Assembly: GCA_001464815.1 (NCBI GenBank)
Contig: LNDW01000005.1
Coordinates: 1-64,000 of the forward strand
From: Betaproteobacteria bacterium Ga0077527
Lineage (GTDB): Bacteria; Pseudomonadota; Gammaproteobacteria; Burkholderiales; SG8-41
Direction of reading: 5' to 3'
DNA: 64,000 bases
Notes under the pieces: model-generated
Databases searched by the model: none
Seen by the model: the letters and a program-made list of their open reading frames with translations, nothing else
Told to the model about the DNA's origin: nothing
Position numbers and translations under genes: made by a program
In this document: piece after piece, positions 8,294-20,050 of the stretch
How positions within the stretch are numbered: position 1 is the stretch's first letter
How the letters are laid out: each line of letters begins with the position of its first letter

Positions 8294-8653
8294 ATGAAAT
8301 CGAAAAAAATATCTTCCGCACTGTTTTTGTCAATTTTATCTATAGCCGCCGCTCCTGCAATTGCAGTCGATCAGCAAGATTTTCAGACTTTGATGAAAAG
8401 GGGTGACCTAGGAACCCTTTCGCAACCAGCGGCTGCGCAGAGATCACTAAAGATCAAAAGCTCGCAACGCTACCTTAATGTCGAGCGCAACGAGACCGTA
8501 AATCTCGAAGATGGCGGAGGGCAAAGCTTTACATGGAGGTTTGATACCTTGGGTGAGCGTAGCTTTCCTTTGCAAGTGATTGCTCCAAAAGGTTTTAATG
8601 CTGGGCAGGTGTTGGTGTACGTTGGTAATCCGTACACTTATAACGCTGATTAA
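8294..8653 (+). CDS. czcE: CzcE-like periplasmic metal-binding protein
   Basis: A 119-residue exported protein. The signal peptide (KSKK followed by a hydrophobic core, AIA cleavage near residue 24) leads to a small beta-rich domain. The segment RYLNVERNETVNLEDGG, then FTWRFDTLGERSFPLQVIAP and a closing VYVGNPY, follows the pattern of CzcE family proteins, which are small periplasmic Cu-binding proteins of czc clusters. An AAGGAG site lies 9 nt before the ATG. It lies just after the CopRS-like pair and may be its target. The family call rests on motif resemblance from memory. Confidence 0.7.
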   Translation: MKSKKISSALFLSILSIAAAPAIAVDQQDFQTLMKRGDLGTLSQPAAAQRSLKIKSSQRYLNVERNETVNLEDGGGQSFTWRFDTLGERSFPLQVIAPKGFNAGQVLVYVGNPYTYNAD

Positions 8654-8872
8654 CAACTCCTGCATGCTTAGCGCCATCTTGCATCTGTAAGGATGTATCG
8701 ACGGGTGCCCGGTGTTTTCCTATCGCGTGTTTCGCGGCAAGGTGCGTGAGGCCTTGTATAAATAAATGACCTTGCGCGAATTTAATATAAGTTATTGATT
8801 TTAAAAATATTTGTAATTTATTCGGAGTGACCCCTGTGCCGCCCCGGTATCTACAAACGCCTGCATGGGTAA

Positions 8873-9913
8873 TCAATGCGGGTGTCGATGGTGGATGTCA
8901 GGGAAATGCGGGTGTTTGTGAGTAATGGCGGCGTGGCGGTGCAGATGATCATGGGGTTCGCTGCCATCCCACTCAAAATCATGCGAATGCTGGTGGTGTT
9001 CGTCATGAGAATGGTCGTGGACATGTTCGAGGGGTTCATGCACATGTTCATGTTCGTGATGCTCGGTAAGATGCAGCCACACGCCGCAAGCCATCAAGCC
9101 GGCGGCACCCCAGAATGCCGGGGAAGTGGATTCGCCAAGCAGAGCCAATGCCACGGCGGCGCCGACGAACGGGGCGATGGAAAAATAGGCTCCGGTGCGC
9201 GCTGTTCCGAGCCCGCGCAGCGCAAGCACAAATAACACCAGGCTCACGCCATAACCCAGCAATCCAATACCCAGAGTGGCCAGCATAAACATAGCACTCG
9301 GCAGCATTGCGCCCAGTGACAAGGCCAGAACACTGTTGAATGTGCCGGCTATCAAGCCTTTGCAGGCGGTGATGAACAAGGCGTCCGAAGCGGATACCCT
9401 GCGCGTCAAATTGTTGTCGATGGCCCAGCAAAGGCAGGCGGCAGTGACCAAAAGAGGGCCGATCCAGCCGGTCCAGCCTGTTTCCCCGTCGGGCAAGGAC
9501 AACACGACACCACCTGCGACTATGGCTGCCATACCCAGCACGATGCGCCGTCCGGCATTTTCCCTGAATACGATCCATGCGATAAGGGCGGTAAGCACGG
9601 CTTCCAGATTGAGCAGCAGGGACGCGGCCGAGCCGGTCGTATGGGTCAAGCCGAACAGCAGGGCCACGGGGCCAAGAACACCGCCGAACAGGATTGCGCC
9701 CAGAAGCCATGGCCACTCGGCACTAGTGAGACCGGACGGCTTCCAGCCCCGGTCGCGGATCAGCCTGACAACCGCCAGGCCAAGCCCGCTGCCGAGATAA
9801 AGCAGGCCGGCGAGCAGAACAGCAGCTATCTCGCCGGTCAGCAATTTGGCAAACGGCGTGCTGGCCCCGAACAGGGCTGCAGCCGACAAGGCGTAAAGAA
9901 CGCTGGTGTTCAT
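8873..9913 (-). CDS. DMT/EamA-family exporter with His-rich C-terminal tail
   Basis: A 346-residue inner-membrane transporter of the drug/metabolite superfamily. Residues 1-280 form about ten hydrophobic helices in two EamA repeats (LYALSAAALFGASTPFAK at the start, PVALLFGLTHTTGSAASLLL in the first repeat, CWAIDNNLTRRVSASDALF at the start of the second). The last 66 residues contain 25 histidines mixed with Asp/Glu, which is unusual for ordinary DMT proteins and indicates metal binding. In this island the plausible role is export or buffering of Ni, Co or Zn. Substrate is inference. It is transcribed after the lipoprotein gene, 106 bp upstream. Confidence 0.85.
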   Translation of the reverse strand: MNTSVLYALSAAALFGASTPFAKLLTGEIAAVLLAGLLYLGSGLGLAVVRLIRDRGWKPSGLTSAEWPWLLGAILFGGVLGPVALLFGLTHTTGSAASLLLNLEAVLTALIAWIVFRENAGRRIVLGMAAIVAGGVVLSLPDGETGWTGWIGPLLVTAACLCWAIDNNLTRRVSASDALFITACKGLIAGTFNSVLALSLGAMLPSAMFMLATLGIGLLGYGVSLVLFVLALRGLGTARTGAYFSIAPFVGAAVALALLGESTSPAFWGAAGLMACGVWLHLTEHHEHEHVHEPLEHVHDHSHDEHHQHSHDFEWDGSEPHDHLHRHAAITHKHPHFPDIHHRHPH

Positions 9914-10019
9914 TGGTTATTCTTTGGTTACCCAGAAAAATGAAATCTAGTCGTCCCACGCAAACGTCGCACCCATTGAGCGCATTCGGGAAAAACAAGA
10001 GCAAGTTTGGTAAATTTTA

Positions 10020-10436
10020 TTACTGCTTGACACGATACAAGGCGATTTCCTTGCCATTAACTGTTTTGCAGCGCAGGCGCCAGTCATCCCCATGTTTTAA
10101 ATGGTCGCAGCTTAGCTTCTCACCATCACCGGCTGTCAGCGTAGTCGAGCCGAAGACGAAACTCATTTCCTGCTTGATGTTCGGGTGCTTATGGTCGGGC
10201 GCCCATTCGAAGCGACGCACTTGCTCATCGGTTGTTTCGTCATTTAACTCTCCTGCCACGCCTGTGTATTCCTTGTTGTCGAGTACCACGGCTATTTGAG
10301 TGGCACCCCAAAGAATGGGGTATGTAACCGTGGCAGAAGCGGAGTTCCCCGACATTGGCTTGAGAAGTGAGGTCTGGCAGCCAGCCAAGCCTGCGCTTGC
10401 TGCGATCAGGGTGAGAGCAGCTATGGCGGTTTTCAT
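10020..10436 (-). CDS. Hypothetical lipoprotein downstream of czcA
   Basis: A 138-residue protein with a lipoprotein signal peptide; lipobox LAGC puts the acylated Cys at residue 20. The mature part is mixed alpha/beta with a Cys pair (LSCDHLKHGDDWRLRC) and several acidic/His stretches such as WAPDHKHPN. I do not recognise the family. It follows czcA by 49 bp on the same strand, with an AAGGAG site before the ATG, so it is probably the last gene of the czc transcript. A periplasmic accessory or metal-binding role is possible but unproven. Confidence 0.75.
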   Translation of the reverse strand: MKTAIAALTLIAASAGLAGCQTSLLKPMSGNSASATVTYPILWGATQIAVVLDNKEYTGVAGELNDETTDEQVRRFEWAPDHKHPNIKQEMSFVFGSTTLTAGDGEKLSCDHLKHGDDWRLRCKTVNGKEIALYRVKQ

Positions 10437-10485
10437 GCATGAACTCCTTAAACATTAAAATGACTGCGCTTGGCGTTTCAGCGAT

Positions 10486-13644
<3,159 letters not shown>

Positions 13645-13986
13645 TTATACGGCGGCTTCGCCGCGTTCACCGGTGCGGATGCGCACCACTTCGGAAACTT
13701 CGCTGACCGTAATGACGCCGTCACCGGGGCGGCCGGTGTGAGCGGCGCCGCGGATGGCATCGACTGCACGGGAAACCAGTTCGTCCGAGCAGATGACAAA
13801 CATCATCACGTTGTCGTGTTCCTCGATATCCCATTCGACGGGTTCATAGGCATGACCAGCGGCCCGCCCGCGGCTCTCGCCGCGAACCTGAAACAGGGTA
13901 AGTCCCGGGAAATGGCCCAGTTCATGCATTGCATGTTCCACCGGTTCAACCGCAGACGGCCTGATGATGGCGATGATCTGTTTCAT
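13645..13986 (-). CDS. PII-like protein of the metal-efflux (PII-NG) group
   Basis: A 113-residue protein with the PII fold pattern: KQIIAIIRPSAVEPVEHAMHELG at the start, a T-loop-like region, and GDGVITVSEVSEVVRIRTGERGE at the end, matching the PII strand-turn near GDGKIFV. The T-loop uridylylation Tyr motif of GlnB/GlnK is not present. PII proteins inserted between the MFP and RND genes of metal efflux operons are the so-called PII-NG class. It lies 11 bp after czcB and 12 bp before czcA, so it is translated with the pump. It may tie pump activity to a nucleotide or metal signal; the mechanism is unknown. Confidence 0.85.
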   Translation of the reverse strand: MKQIIAIIRPSAVEPVEHAMHELGHFPGLTLFQVRGESRGRAAGHAYEPVEWDIEEHDNVMMFVICSDELVSRAVDAIRGAAHTGRPGDGVITVSEVSEVVRIRTGERGEAAV

Positions 13987-13997
13987 GTCTTTCCCCC

Positions 13998-15515
13998 TCA
14001 GTGGGCGTGGCTGGCGCCGGCTTTGCCGATGTCAGCTTTCAGCACAAAGCTGTTGGTAGTGGCGTAACGTATTCCAGGAGTCAGGCCCTTGACGATTTCA
14101 ACCGACTCGCCGTCGCTGCGGCCCAGTTCCACCGGTCGCGCTTCGAATACATCGCCAAAACGGGCAAATACAACTTTCCCTTCGCCCATGGTTTGAATGG
14201 CGGTCAATGGCACAGCGACGGCTACTTCCGTTTCGTCCTGCACCACGTCGATGCTGACGAACAGCCCCGGTCGCCAGCGCTGGTCAGGGTTACGCAGCGT
14301 CACACGCGCCTTCGCGGTTCGGGACTGCTCGCCGATCAGCGCGCCGACATGGGAAATCACGCCGTCAGCTTCTGCGCCGAGTGCCGCGGCCTTGACCTTG
14401 ACCTTCTGACCGACTTTGACGCGGTTCAGATCGGCGGGGAAGATCGTCATGTCTGCCCAGACTGTGGCCAGATCGGCGATGACATACATGCCGGCATCGG
14501 CACTGACTGCTTCACCAGCGGAGATTTTTTTCTCAATCACCACGCCGTCGATCGGTGCGCGGATCTCCAGCCGGGTCAGTCCTTCCAGTTTCTGGCGCTG
14601 CATTGCGTCGCGGGTGAATCCCAAGCCGATCAGTTTCTGTTCCGCGTTGCGATAAGTGATCTCGGCTTCACTCAAGGCCTGCCGGCTGGCGAGGTAATCC
14701 TGCTCCGCGGAAATCTTTTCTTCCCACAGCTTTTTTTCGCGGTCGAAAGTCGTGCGGGCCAGAGTCAGCCGTTGTTGCGCGGCCAGATATTCGCCTTTCA
14801 GGCCGCCGAGGTCCTGGCTCTCAAGAATTGCGAGTAAGTCACCCCGTTTGACGCGGTCGCCGAGGCTGGTACTTGCGCTGACGATAACGCCACCGAGGCG
14901 CGGCACAACACGGACGACGCGATCCTGATTGAACTGAATTTCACCCTGCAGTTGCAGCGTTGAGCGGATACGCGCCGGCGCAGCGGTGCCAATCCCGATA
15001 CCTGCCGCTTTGGCGACGACATCATCCATGGTGATGCGACCTTCTGCTTGCTCGTAGGTCCAGTTGTGTCGCTTGCCTTGGTATTCGGCAGCCACCTGTA
15101 CTGCGAAAGAGTGTGGTTCTTCGATCGTCTTGTCGCTGCGCAGGTAGTCTTTTTGGCCGGTAAATAAAACGGATTCCGGGTCAACACCCAATCTGTTGAT
15201 TATTAATGATAATTTAACGTCATTGGGCGGAACCGATTTGCCATCGACGGAGGGATAGATGCGGAATTCCGGCGGCACATCCTGCTCGAAAATAGTGACT
15301 TCGACCGCAAAACTGCCACTGGTCAACAGTCGGCCGCCATGCGCACCTTTACCAGGTTCAGGTTTTTTTTCGGTGTCGGAATGTGCTGCTGCTTTTTCAT
15401 CATGGCCGTGTTCGTCTGCGCCCTTTAAAGACGGACCGCCGAACATGATGAGCAGGCCGATTAATGCGCTTGCAGCGATGATGCCCAGTGTCAATACGGT
15501 GGATTTTCTGTTCAC
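13998..15515 (-). CDS. czcB: Membrane fusion protein CzcB
   Basis: A 505-residue periplasmic adaptor linking CzcA to CzcC. An N-terminal membrane anchor (about residues 7-27) is followed by a His/Asp/Glu-rich linker (ADEHGHDEKAAAHSDTEKK) and the extra N-terminal domain found in CzcB (KGAHGGRLL to TYEQAEGRITM). Then come the barrel-sandwich/lipoyl halves (VVPRLGGVIVSASTSLGDRVKRGD), a coiled-coil hairpin (about residues 245-310) and the beta-barrel (GVVIEKKISAGEAVS). The C-terminus ends in GASHAH. It sits 15 bp downstream of czcC. Confidence 0.93.
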   Translation of the reverse strand: MNRKSTVLTLGIIAASALIGLLIMFGGPSLKGADEHGHDEKAAAHSDTEKKPEPGKGAHGGRLLTSGSFAVEVTIFEQDVPPEFRIYPSVDGKSVPPNDVKLSLIINRLGVDPESVLFTGQKDYLRSDKTIEEPHSFAVQVAAEYQGKRHNWTYEQAEGRITMDDVVAKAAGIGIGTAAPARIRSTLQLQGEIQFNQDRVVRVVPRLGGVIVSASTSLGDRVKRGDLLAILESQDLGGLKGEYLAAQQRLTLARTTFDREKKLWEEKISAEQDYLASRQALSEAEITYRNAEQKLIGLGFTRDAMQRQKLEGLTRLEIRAPIDGVVIEKKISAGEAVSADAGMYVIADLATVWADMTIFPADLNRVKVGQKVKVKAAALGAEADGVISHVGALIGEQSRTAKARVTLRNPDQRWRPGLFVSIDVVQDETEVAVAVPLTAIQTMGEGKVVFARFGDVFEARPVELGRSDGESVEIVKGLTPGIRYATTNSFVLKADIGKAGASHAH

Positions 15516-15530
15516 GGTTCAAGCTCCTGG

Positions 15531-16880
15531 CTATGGTTTGCCGGTGACCGGCGTCGTTGTACTCAGCGGACTGCCGATCAGGCGTTCGATTTCGTTATGG
15601 CCGCGGTGGTAGTCCGTCAGCGCTTTCAGGTATTGGGTGCGCGCCTGGAACAAGGTGCGCTGTCCATCGAGCACATCGAGAATGCCGAATTTGCCCAGTT
15701 GGTAACCTTTGGTAGCGCCTGCATAAGCGCTATTGGCGCCGGGCAGGATGTCGGTGCGCAGCGTTTCGATCTCGCTGCGTATCGCACTCAATCGCTGAAA
15801 AATTTCGGAAAGGGCGGTGAGCAGCCGGCTTTCTGCGGCACGCTGTTCGTCACCCGCCTTGTCGAGGCGGCGATTGGCTTCAAGGATGCCGCCACGATTC
15901 CGGTCGAAGAGCGGGATTGGAATTGAAACTCCCAGCATGTAGGCATGGTCTTCGAACTGACTGAACCGGGTCCTGCCGACACTGAGGGTCACGTCCGGTA
16001 CCGCTTTGGCTTTTTCAGCATCGACAGTCGCTTGGCGGCGAGCGATTTCGGAATTCCATCGGGCGAGGTCAGGGTTGTCACGGATGCGGGCGGTGAGCTG
16101 CGGATAGGCGGGCAATGCCGGCAGGGTTTCGAGATTCCCGGTCACACGTTCGAACGAGGGCTCCTGCTCGGCCCACATGGATGCCAGGTTTTTGCGTGCG
16201 GTCGTGAGCTGACGCTTGATCTGCTCCATTTCGATCTGGGCCGCTGATAGGGCCAGGCGTGCCTTGGTTTCCTCTATAGGTGAGACCTTGCCCGCAAGCA
16301 CGCGTTTACCGACAGCCCCAGCGACATCCTGTGCCAGCTTCAATGATTCGTCGGCAAGCTGTGCCGCCTGTTGTGCAGCCATCGTGTCGATGAAATATTG
16401 CGACGTCTGCATTAGCACGTCGATGCGTTTCGCCTCGTAGTCCCAGTTCGCGAGGTCACGACCGGTTTCGGCGATCCGGATGCGGGCGGATCGTTTGCCG
16501 CCGAGTTCGATCAGTTGCCCGATCTGGATTGACGTGGTGCGATCACCATCCTGCCGCAGGCGCGAGTTGTTGAGGCCGTCACCCGTCAGATCCAGCACCG
16601 GGTTAGGCAACGCGCCCGCTTGCAGGACGGTGCCCTCGTTTGCACGAAGTTCGTGCGAAAACACCGACAGTTCCGGGTTGTGTTTCATTGCCAGGGCGAG
16701 TGCCTGGGCCAAAGTCAGCGACGCTGCGGATTTATTTTCCGCTTCGCCGATGCGCACGGGTGCTGTGTCCGGCTTTGTGGTCATGACCGTATCGGCAGCG
16801 ATTACCAGTCCGCTGTTAATCGACAGGCAAGCCATGGCTGCTACGGTCGCGATGAGCGACCATGTGATGCGAAAATTCAT
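15531..16880 (-). CDS. czcC: Outer membrane efflux protein CzcC
   Basis: A 449-residue TolC-family outer-membrane channel. The start at ATG 16880 is preferred over an in-frame upstream start because AAGGGA lies just before it and a signal peptide (NFRITWSLIATVAAMACLS) follows directly. Two OEP repeats are visible (LTLAQALALAMKHNPELSVFSHELRANEG and PALPAYPQLTARIRDNPDLARWNSEIARR), with long helical segments between. It is the first structural gene of czcCB-PII-A. Small periplasmic and outer membrane parts of the pump are thus made before the large RND subunit. Confidence 0.92.
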   Translation of the reverse strand: MNFRITWSLIATVAAMACLSINSGLVIAADTVMTTKPDTAPVRIGEAENKSAASLTLAQALALAMKHNPELSVFSHELRANEGTVLQAGALPNPVLDLTGDGLNNSRLRQDGDRTTSIQIGQLIELGGKRSARIRIAETGRDLANWDYEAKRIDVLMQTSQYFIDTMAAQQAAQLADESLKLAQDVAGAVGKRVLAGKVSPIEETKARLALSAAQIEMEQIKRQLTTARKNLASMWAEQEPSFERVTGNLETLPALPAYPQLTARIRDNPDLARWNSEIARRQATVDAEKAKAVPDVTLSVGRTRFSQFEDHAYMLGVSIPIPLFDRNRGGILEANRRLDKAGDEQRAAESRLLTALSEIFQRLSAIRSEIETLRTDILPGANSAYAGATKGYQLGKFGILDVLDGQRTLFQARTQYLKALTDYHRGHNEIERLIGSPLSTTTPVTGKP

Positions 16881-17028
16881 GCTAATCCCTTCCAAAAGCA
16901 TCCGGCGGCATGGGTCGGATGCGTAGAACAGTGGAAAACGGAATGGCTGCGACAGACGGTGAATAGACCGGCTTGCACCGACGGCCGGGATTACCGGCGT
17001 GGTGCGTGTGGCGCAGCGGGATCAGCGA

Positions 17029-17400
17029 TTACCGAGGGGGTCTGAAAGGGGCTTCGGTTGCGCCCTGAGGCGCGGCGAGTGCCAGATAGGAGACTATAGG
17101 CAAGGACGAGGGAGCTCGTGAAAATATCAGCGGTTCTTTAGCCACATGGCACTGAAAAAAATGGCTGGCATGACAATCGTGTTTGTTTTGCGTCTTGCCG
17201 GTGGGTTGGTCCGGCGCAGATTGCGGGCTGTCTGGCGATTCTGCGTCGTGCAATGCGGCGAGATGGCTTTTTTCGTGCTCCCGCCAATCCGTGGACGCGG
17301 TTAAGCCGGCGCCTGCCGTCAGAATGTTGGCGATGAAAACCGCAAGCAGCATGTAAACGAGCCGCGATTTGATGCGTAGCAGATGATGTAAGCCGTTCAC
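17029..17400 (-). CDS. CzcI-like small membrane/exported protein ahead of czcC
   Basis: Roughly 123 residues from a GTG start at 17398-17400 (the frame is open further but without a sensible N-terminus). It has a basic start (LLRIKSRLVY), one hydrophobic segment, then a short soluble part with EHEKSHL, KHDC and a CHASHFFQCHVAK cluster rich in Cys and His. Small Cys/His proteins in this place (CzcI in czc clusters) are thought to modulate the efflux operon. The end (APFRPPR) resembles the proline-rich tails of such proteins. ATG at 17352 is the alternative start. Family assignment is from position and composition, not clear homology. Confidence 0.6.
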   Translation of the reverse strand: MNGLHHLLRIKSRLVYMLLAVFIANILTAGAGLTASTDWREHEKSHLAALHDAESPDSPQSAPDQPTGKTQNKHDCHASHFFQCHVAKEPLIFSRAPSSLPIVSYLALAAPQGATEAPFRPPR

Positions 17401-17651
17401 GATGCACCGCACTTTAGCACAGTTGACAGCAGTGGTAGAACAAACGATGTGGTTGTGGCGACGAACCGGTGTCGGGACTCGGCAGGGATTTGTCTGGTAC
17501 AAAATCCGGAAAACAATCTCATCGGACAGATCTTGACTCTTTGGTTGGTACAGGGTTTAGGTTATAAAAAAATGTAACATCTCAACTCAAATTTTCTCAG
17601 TTTGTTGAAGTCAGATACTCGTCTTTGCAGGGCCATGGAGGGGGTTTTCCT
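17401..17651. promoter_or_regulatory. Divergent promoter region, czc versus dsbBA, with MerR-type element
   Basis: On the plus strand TTGACT (17533-17538) is followed by a spacer containing GGTACAGGG and then TAGGTT/TTATAA. This resembles the long-spacer MerR-family promoters elsewhere in the window (19990-20020 and the minus-strand one at 25384-25414). The right operator half GGTACAGGG matches the mer one exactly, while the left half is degenerate. It would drive the dsbB-dsbA pair. No clear promoter for czc was identified in the rest of this 250-bp gap. Confidence 0.45.
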
Positions 17652-18095
17652 ATGACAAACAGACCGGTGAACGCGCCCAGCAGTCCGGCATGGGGGTTTC
17701 TGTTCGTCGCATGGATCATTGCGCTCGCAGCAACGCTGGGCGCACTCTTCATTGGCGAGATCATGGGGCAGACGCCGTGCAATCTGTGCTGGCACCAGCG
17801 GGTTTTCATGTTTCCTCTCGCGGTCATGCTGGGGGTGGCGAGTTTTCGTGGCGATGCCGGCGTCTGGCGCTACGCGCTGCCCGTCGTCGCGCTGGGCTGG
17901 TTGGTTGCGGCCTTCCATACGATGCTCTATATCGGCGTCATTCCCGAGACGATCAAGCCCTGCACCCAGGGTATTTCCTGTTCGGGCGCCGACATGACCA
18001 TATTCGGCGGCCTGCCGCTGCCTTTACTATCACTCGCGGCCTTCACTGGCATCGCCATATTTCTTGTGCTCGCCCAACGGAGGATTTCTTCATGA
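17652..18095 (+). CDS. dsbB: Disulfide bond formation protein, DsbB/BdbC type
   Basis: A 147-residue four-helix inner-membrane quinone oxidoreductase that re-oxidises a DsbA partner. The first periplasmic loop holds the redox pair CNLC (Cys43, Cys46) and the second holds Cys104 and Cys110. It is the short BdbC-like form. The ATG at 17652 has a strong GGAGGGGG site; an upstream ATG is less likely. It overlaps the thioredoxin-like gene by ATGA, making a translationally coupled oxidase pair. Within the metal island it probably serves metal-binding exported thiol proteins or repairs thiols damaged by metals (inference). Confidence 0.88.
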   Translation: MTNRPVNAPSSPAWGFLFVAWIIALAATLGALFIGEIMGQTPCNLCWHQRVFMFPLAVMLGVASFRGDAGVWRYALPVVALGWLVAAFHTMLYIGVIPETIKPCTQGISCSGADMTIFGGLPLPLLSLAAFTGIAIFLVLAQRRISS

Positions 18096-18751
18096 CCAGG
18101 CGTTCCATCGTCATCACCACGACGCTCATCGCGGTTATCGTTTTCGTTGTTTTCACTTTCCTTTATGAGCGCAACAGTGCCAATCGCGCCCCCGCGCCCG
18201 CACAGGCTTCAGGAAACACGCTGGTGCGACCGCATTCTCCGATCTTCGGACCCGCCGATGCGCCAGTCACCATCGTCGAGTTCTTTGATCCGTCGTGTGA
18301 GGCATGCCGGGAATTCCATCCGGTCGTGAAACGACTCCTTACCGCCTATCCGAAAGAGGTTCGCTTAGTTTTGCGGTATACCCCGTTCCATGAAGGATCT
18401 GAAGAAGCAGTGAGAATTCTTGAGGCTGCCCGGTTACAAGGGAAGTTCGAACCGGTTCTCGAAGCATTGTTGGAGAAGCAACCGGTATGGGCATCTCACA
18501 GCGCCCCCGACCTGGCCAAGGCATGGGAGTTTGCCCGGGCAGCAGGCCTTGATGTCGAGCGTGCGCGCGGTGATGCGCTTTCATCCAGCATCGATCTTGT
18601 GCTCAAGCAGGATATGGCGGACGTCAAGGCCAACAATGTGCGGCAGACGCCGACCTTTTTCGTGAACGGCAAGCCGCTGCCTTCTTTCGGTCCGCAGCAG
18701 TTGGGCGATCTAGTGCGCAGCGAGGTGCGGCGCGTCAGGGACGGGTCGTGA
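18092..18751 (+). CDS. Membrane-anchored DsbA-like thioredoxin-fold oxidase
   Basis: A 219-residue protein with an N-terminal anchor (about residues 8-25) and a thioredoxin/DsbA domain. The redox motif is CEAC (Cys69, Cys72) in VEFFDPSCEACREF. The cis-Pro loop is RQTPTFFVNG near the end. The domain is of the DsbA/BdbD class with helical insert (PVWASHSAPDLAKAWEFARAAG). The start ATG overlaps the dsbB stop and has a GGAGG site inside dsbB. The preceding gene is its expected electron acceptor. Confidence 0.88.
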   Translation: MTRRSIVITTTLIAVIVFVVFTFLYERNSANRAPAPAQASGNTLVRPHSPIFGPADAPVTIVEFFDPSCEACREFHPVVKRLLTAYPKEVRLVLRYTPFHEGSEEAVRILEAARLQGKFEPVLEALLEKQPVWASHSAPDLAKAWEFARAAGLDVERARGDALSSSIDLVLKQDMADVKANNVRQTPTFFVNGKPLPSFGPQQLGDLVRSEVRRVRDGS

Positions 18752-18951
18752 CGGCCTTATCTAAATTGATCTCTCGACATAGTATTTCTTTAAGTCGTAT
18801 AACATTTATTAAAAATATCAAATCAGTACTCGATCCTGCCCTGGATTGGCTCCCCAAGCAGGGCAAAACGGAGAGCTCTTGGTTACTGAGAATGTTACAG
18901 GCGTAATGTTTGAGATCAACGGCAGCCAAGGGTGCTCTTTGGGCTGAACTT

Positions 18952-19329
18952 TTAGGGATTTTCACGATATTCCGGGTGCTCGCGTAGTCGAGCTGCCACG
19001 AAATCAACAATCTCTTTAGGCACTTCCTTCGAGACAGCCAAGAACTGATCTAGCACTTGCTTGGCTTTAAAAGCGCCATCAGGATGAAGAATGGCCGCCT
19101 CCTTTCCCATGCCGCTTTTTTCACCATCATCAACCTGATAGTGAGTGAAGCCTCGGCCAGCCTTCCATCGAATAGCCTTCTCATCGCGATATTTGCTGTA
19201 AGCCAATTGAAACGCTTCCGGCTGGCCGTCATCCCCAAACCAAACCAAGAAATCCTGCTCATGCGAAAAAAACCAGCGGCGCGGAGATTCGCCAGGAACT
19301 TGCTGAGTATTTCTGATTTCTCTGAGCAT
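18952..19329 (-). CDS. Conserved hypothetical protein
   Basis: A 125-residue soluble protein without signal peptide or membrane segment. Visible features are SPRRWFFSHEQDFLVWFGDDGQP near the start, FQLAYSKYRDEKAIRW, GFTHYQVDDGEKSG, and a helical C-terminus (EIVDFVAARLREHPEYR). It resembles a widespread small family of unknown function in proteobacteria. No Cys. The ribosome site before the ATG is weak. It stands alone between dsbA-like and cadR, converging with dsbA-like; no link to metal handling is visible. Confidence 0.65.
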   Translation of the reverse strand: MLREIRNTQQVPGESPRRWFFSHEQDFLVWFGDDGQPEAFQLAYSKYRDEKAIRWKAGRGFTHYQVDDGEKSGMGKEAAILHPDGAFKAKQVLDQFLAVSKEVPKEIVDFVAARLREHPEYRENP

Positions 19330-19477
19330 TTCGAGGATGCTTAACTTTAATTTAGAGCGGCAGTTTTGCCGGATAACTCAGCTCTGCGGGCATGTGCAAA
19401 TCTGGGCACTTACGCGAGGTTATATCCGTATCCTGAACCAACTAAATGCGAAACGCGACACTTTGTATTGTTCTTTC

Positions 19478-19942
19478 TTAGGACTTGCCGGCACGGACGC
19501 CGCTATGCACCCCACGCAGATGTCCAACCCCTTTCGTTGGACCATCGTGAGGAATCTGTGACAACTCGTTCAGAATGCCGCAGTGAGCTGCGTCCCGCAC
19601 CTCGCGGCATCGTTCGCGCAAGCTCTTGAGCTGTTTCTTCAGCGCGTGAAGTTCGCGGATGCGAGCAGCCACATGCCCGATGTGCGCGTCGAGCAGTTTG
19701 TTCACATTGTCACAATTCTCTGTGGGCGCGTCTTTGAAGTGCGCCAGCGCCCGAATCTCGTCGAGAGCCATGTCCAGCGATCGGCAGTGGCGGATGAACG
19801 AAAGCCGTTCGGCGTGTGCATCCAAGTAGATGCGGAAATTACCCTCGGTACGCGCGGGCGCGGCCAGCAGCCCTTCTCGTTCGTAATAGCGGATGGTCTC
19901 TATCGGTGTACCGGTGATATTGGAAAGTTCGCCAATCTTCAT
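19478..19942 (-). CDS. cadR: MerR-family Cd/Pb-responsive regulator (CadR/PbrR type)
   Basis: A 154-residue MerR-family regulator. The N-terminal winged helix (MKIGELSNITGTPIETIRYYEREGLL) is followed by a long dimerisation helix and a metal-binding end. Cys77 (ENCDNVN) and Cys112 (ERCREV) lie at the positions used by CadR-type proteins, with Cys121 (AHCGIL) as the third ligand candidate. PbrR's Cys14 is absent (Ile14), so CadR is the better match. It is divergent from the ATPase gene, and the MerR-type promoter lies in the 108-bp gap. It would twist that promoter into an active form on binding Cd, Pb or Zn. Confidence 0.87.
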   Translation of the reverse strand: MKIGELSNITGTPIETIRYYEREGLLAAPARTEGNFRIYLDAHAERLSFIRHCRSLDMALDEIRALAHFKDAPTENCDNVNKLLDAHIGHVAARIRELHALKKQLKSLRERCREVRDAAHCGILNELSQIPHDGPTKGVGHLRGVHSGVRAGKS

Positions 19943-19989
19943 GTGTTCTCTCTCGTGAAGGAGTAGGTAATTCTTATAATTTTAACTGC

Positions 19990-20020
19990 TTGACTCTGTA
20001 GTAGCTACAGGTTGTTTAAT
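19990..20020 (+). promoter_or_regulatory. MerR-type promoter/operator of the Pb/Cd ATPase
   Basis: -35 TTGACT (19990-19995), 19-bp spacer, -10 TTTAAT (20015-20020). The spacer contains the dyad CTGTAG-TAG-CTACAG (19996-20010). The over-long 19-bp spacing and dyad between the two boxes are the hallmark of MerR-family activated promoters. The site is shared with the divergent cadR. Confidence 0.85.
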
Positions 20021-20050
20021 CACTGCTACAGCTAACTTAGAGAATCAAAT

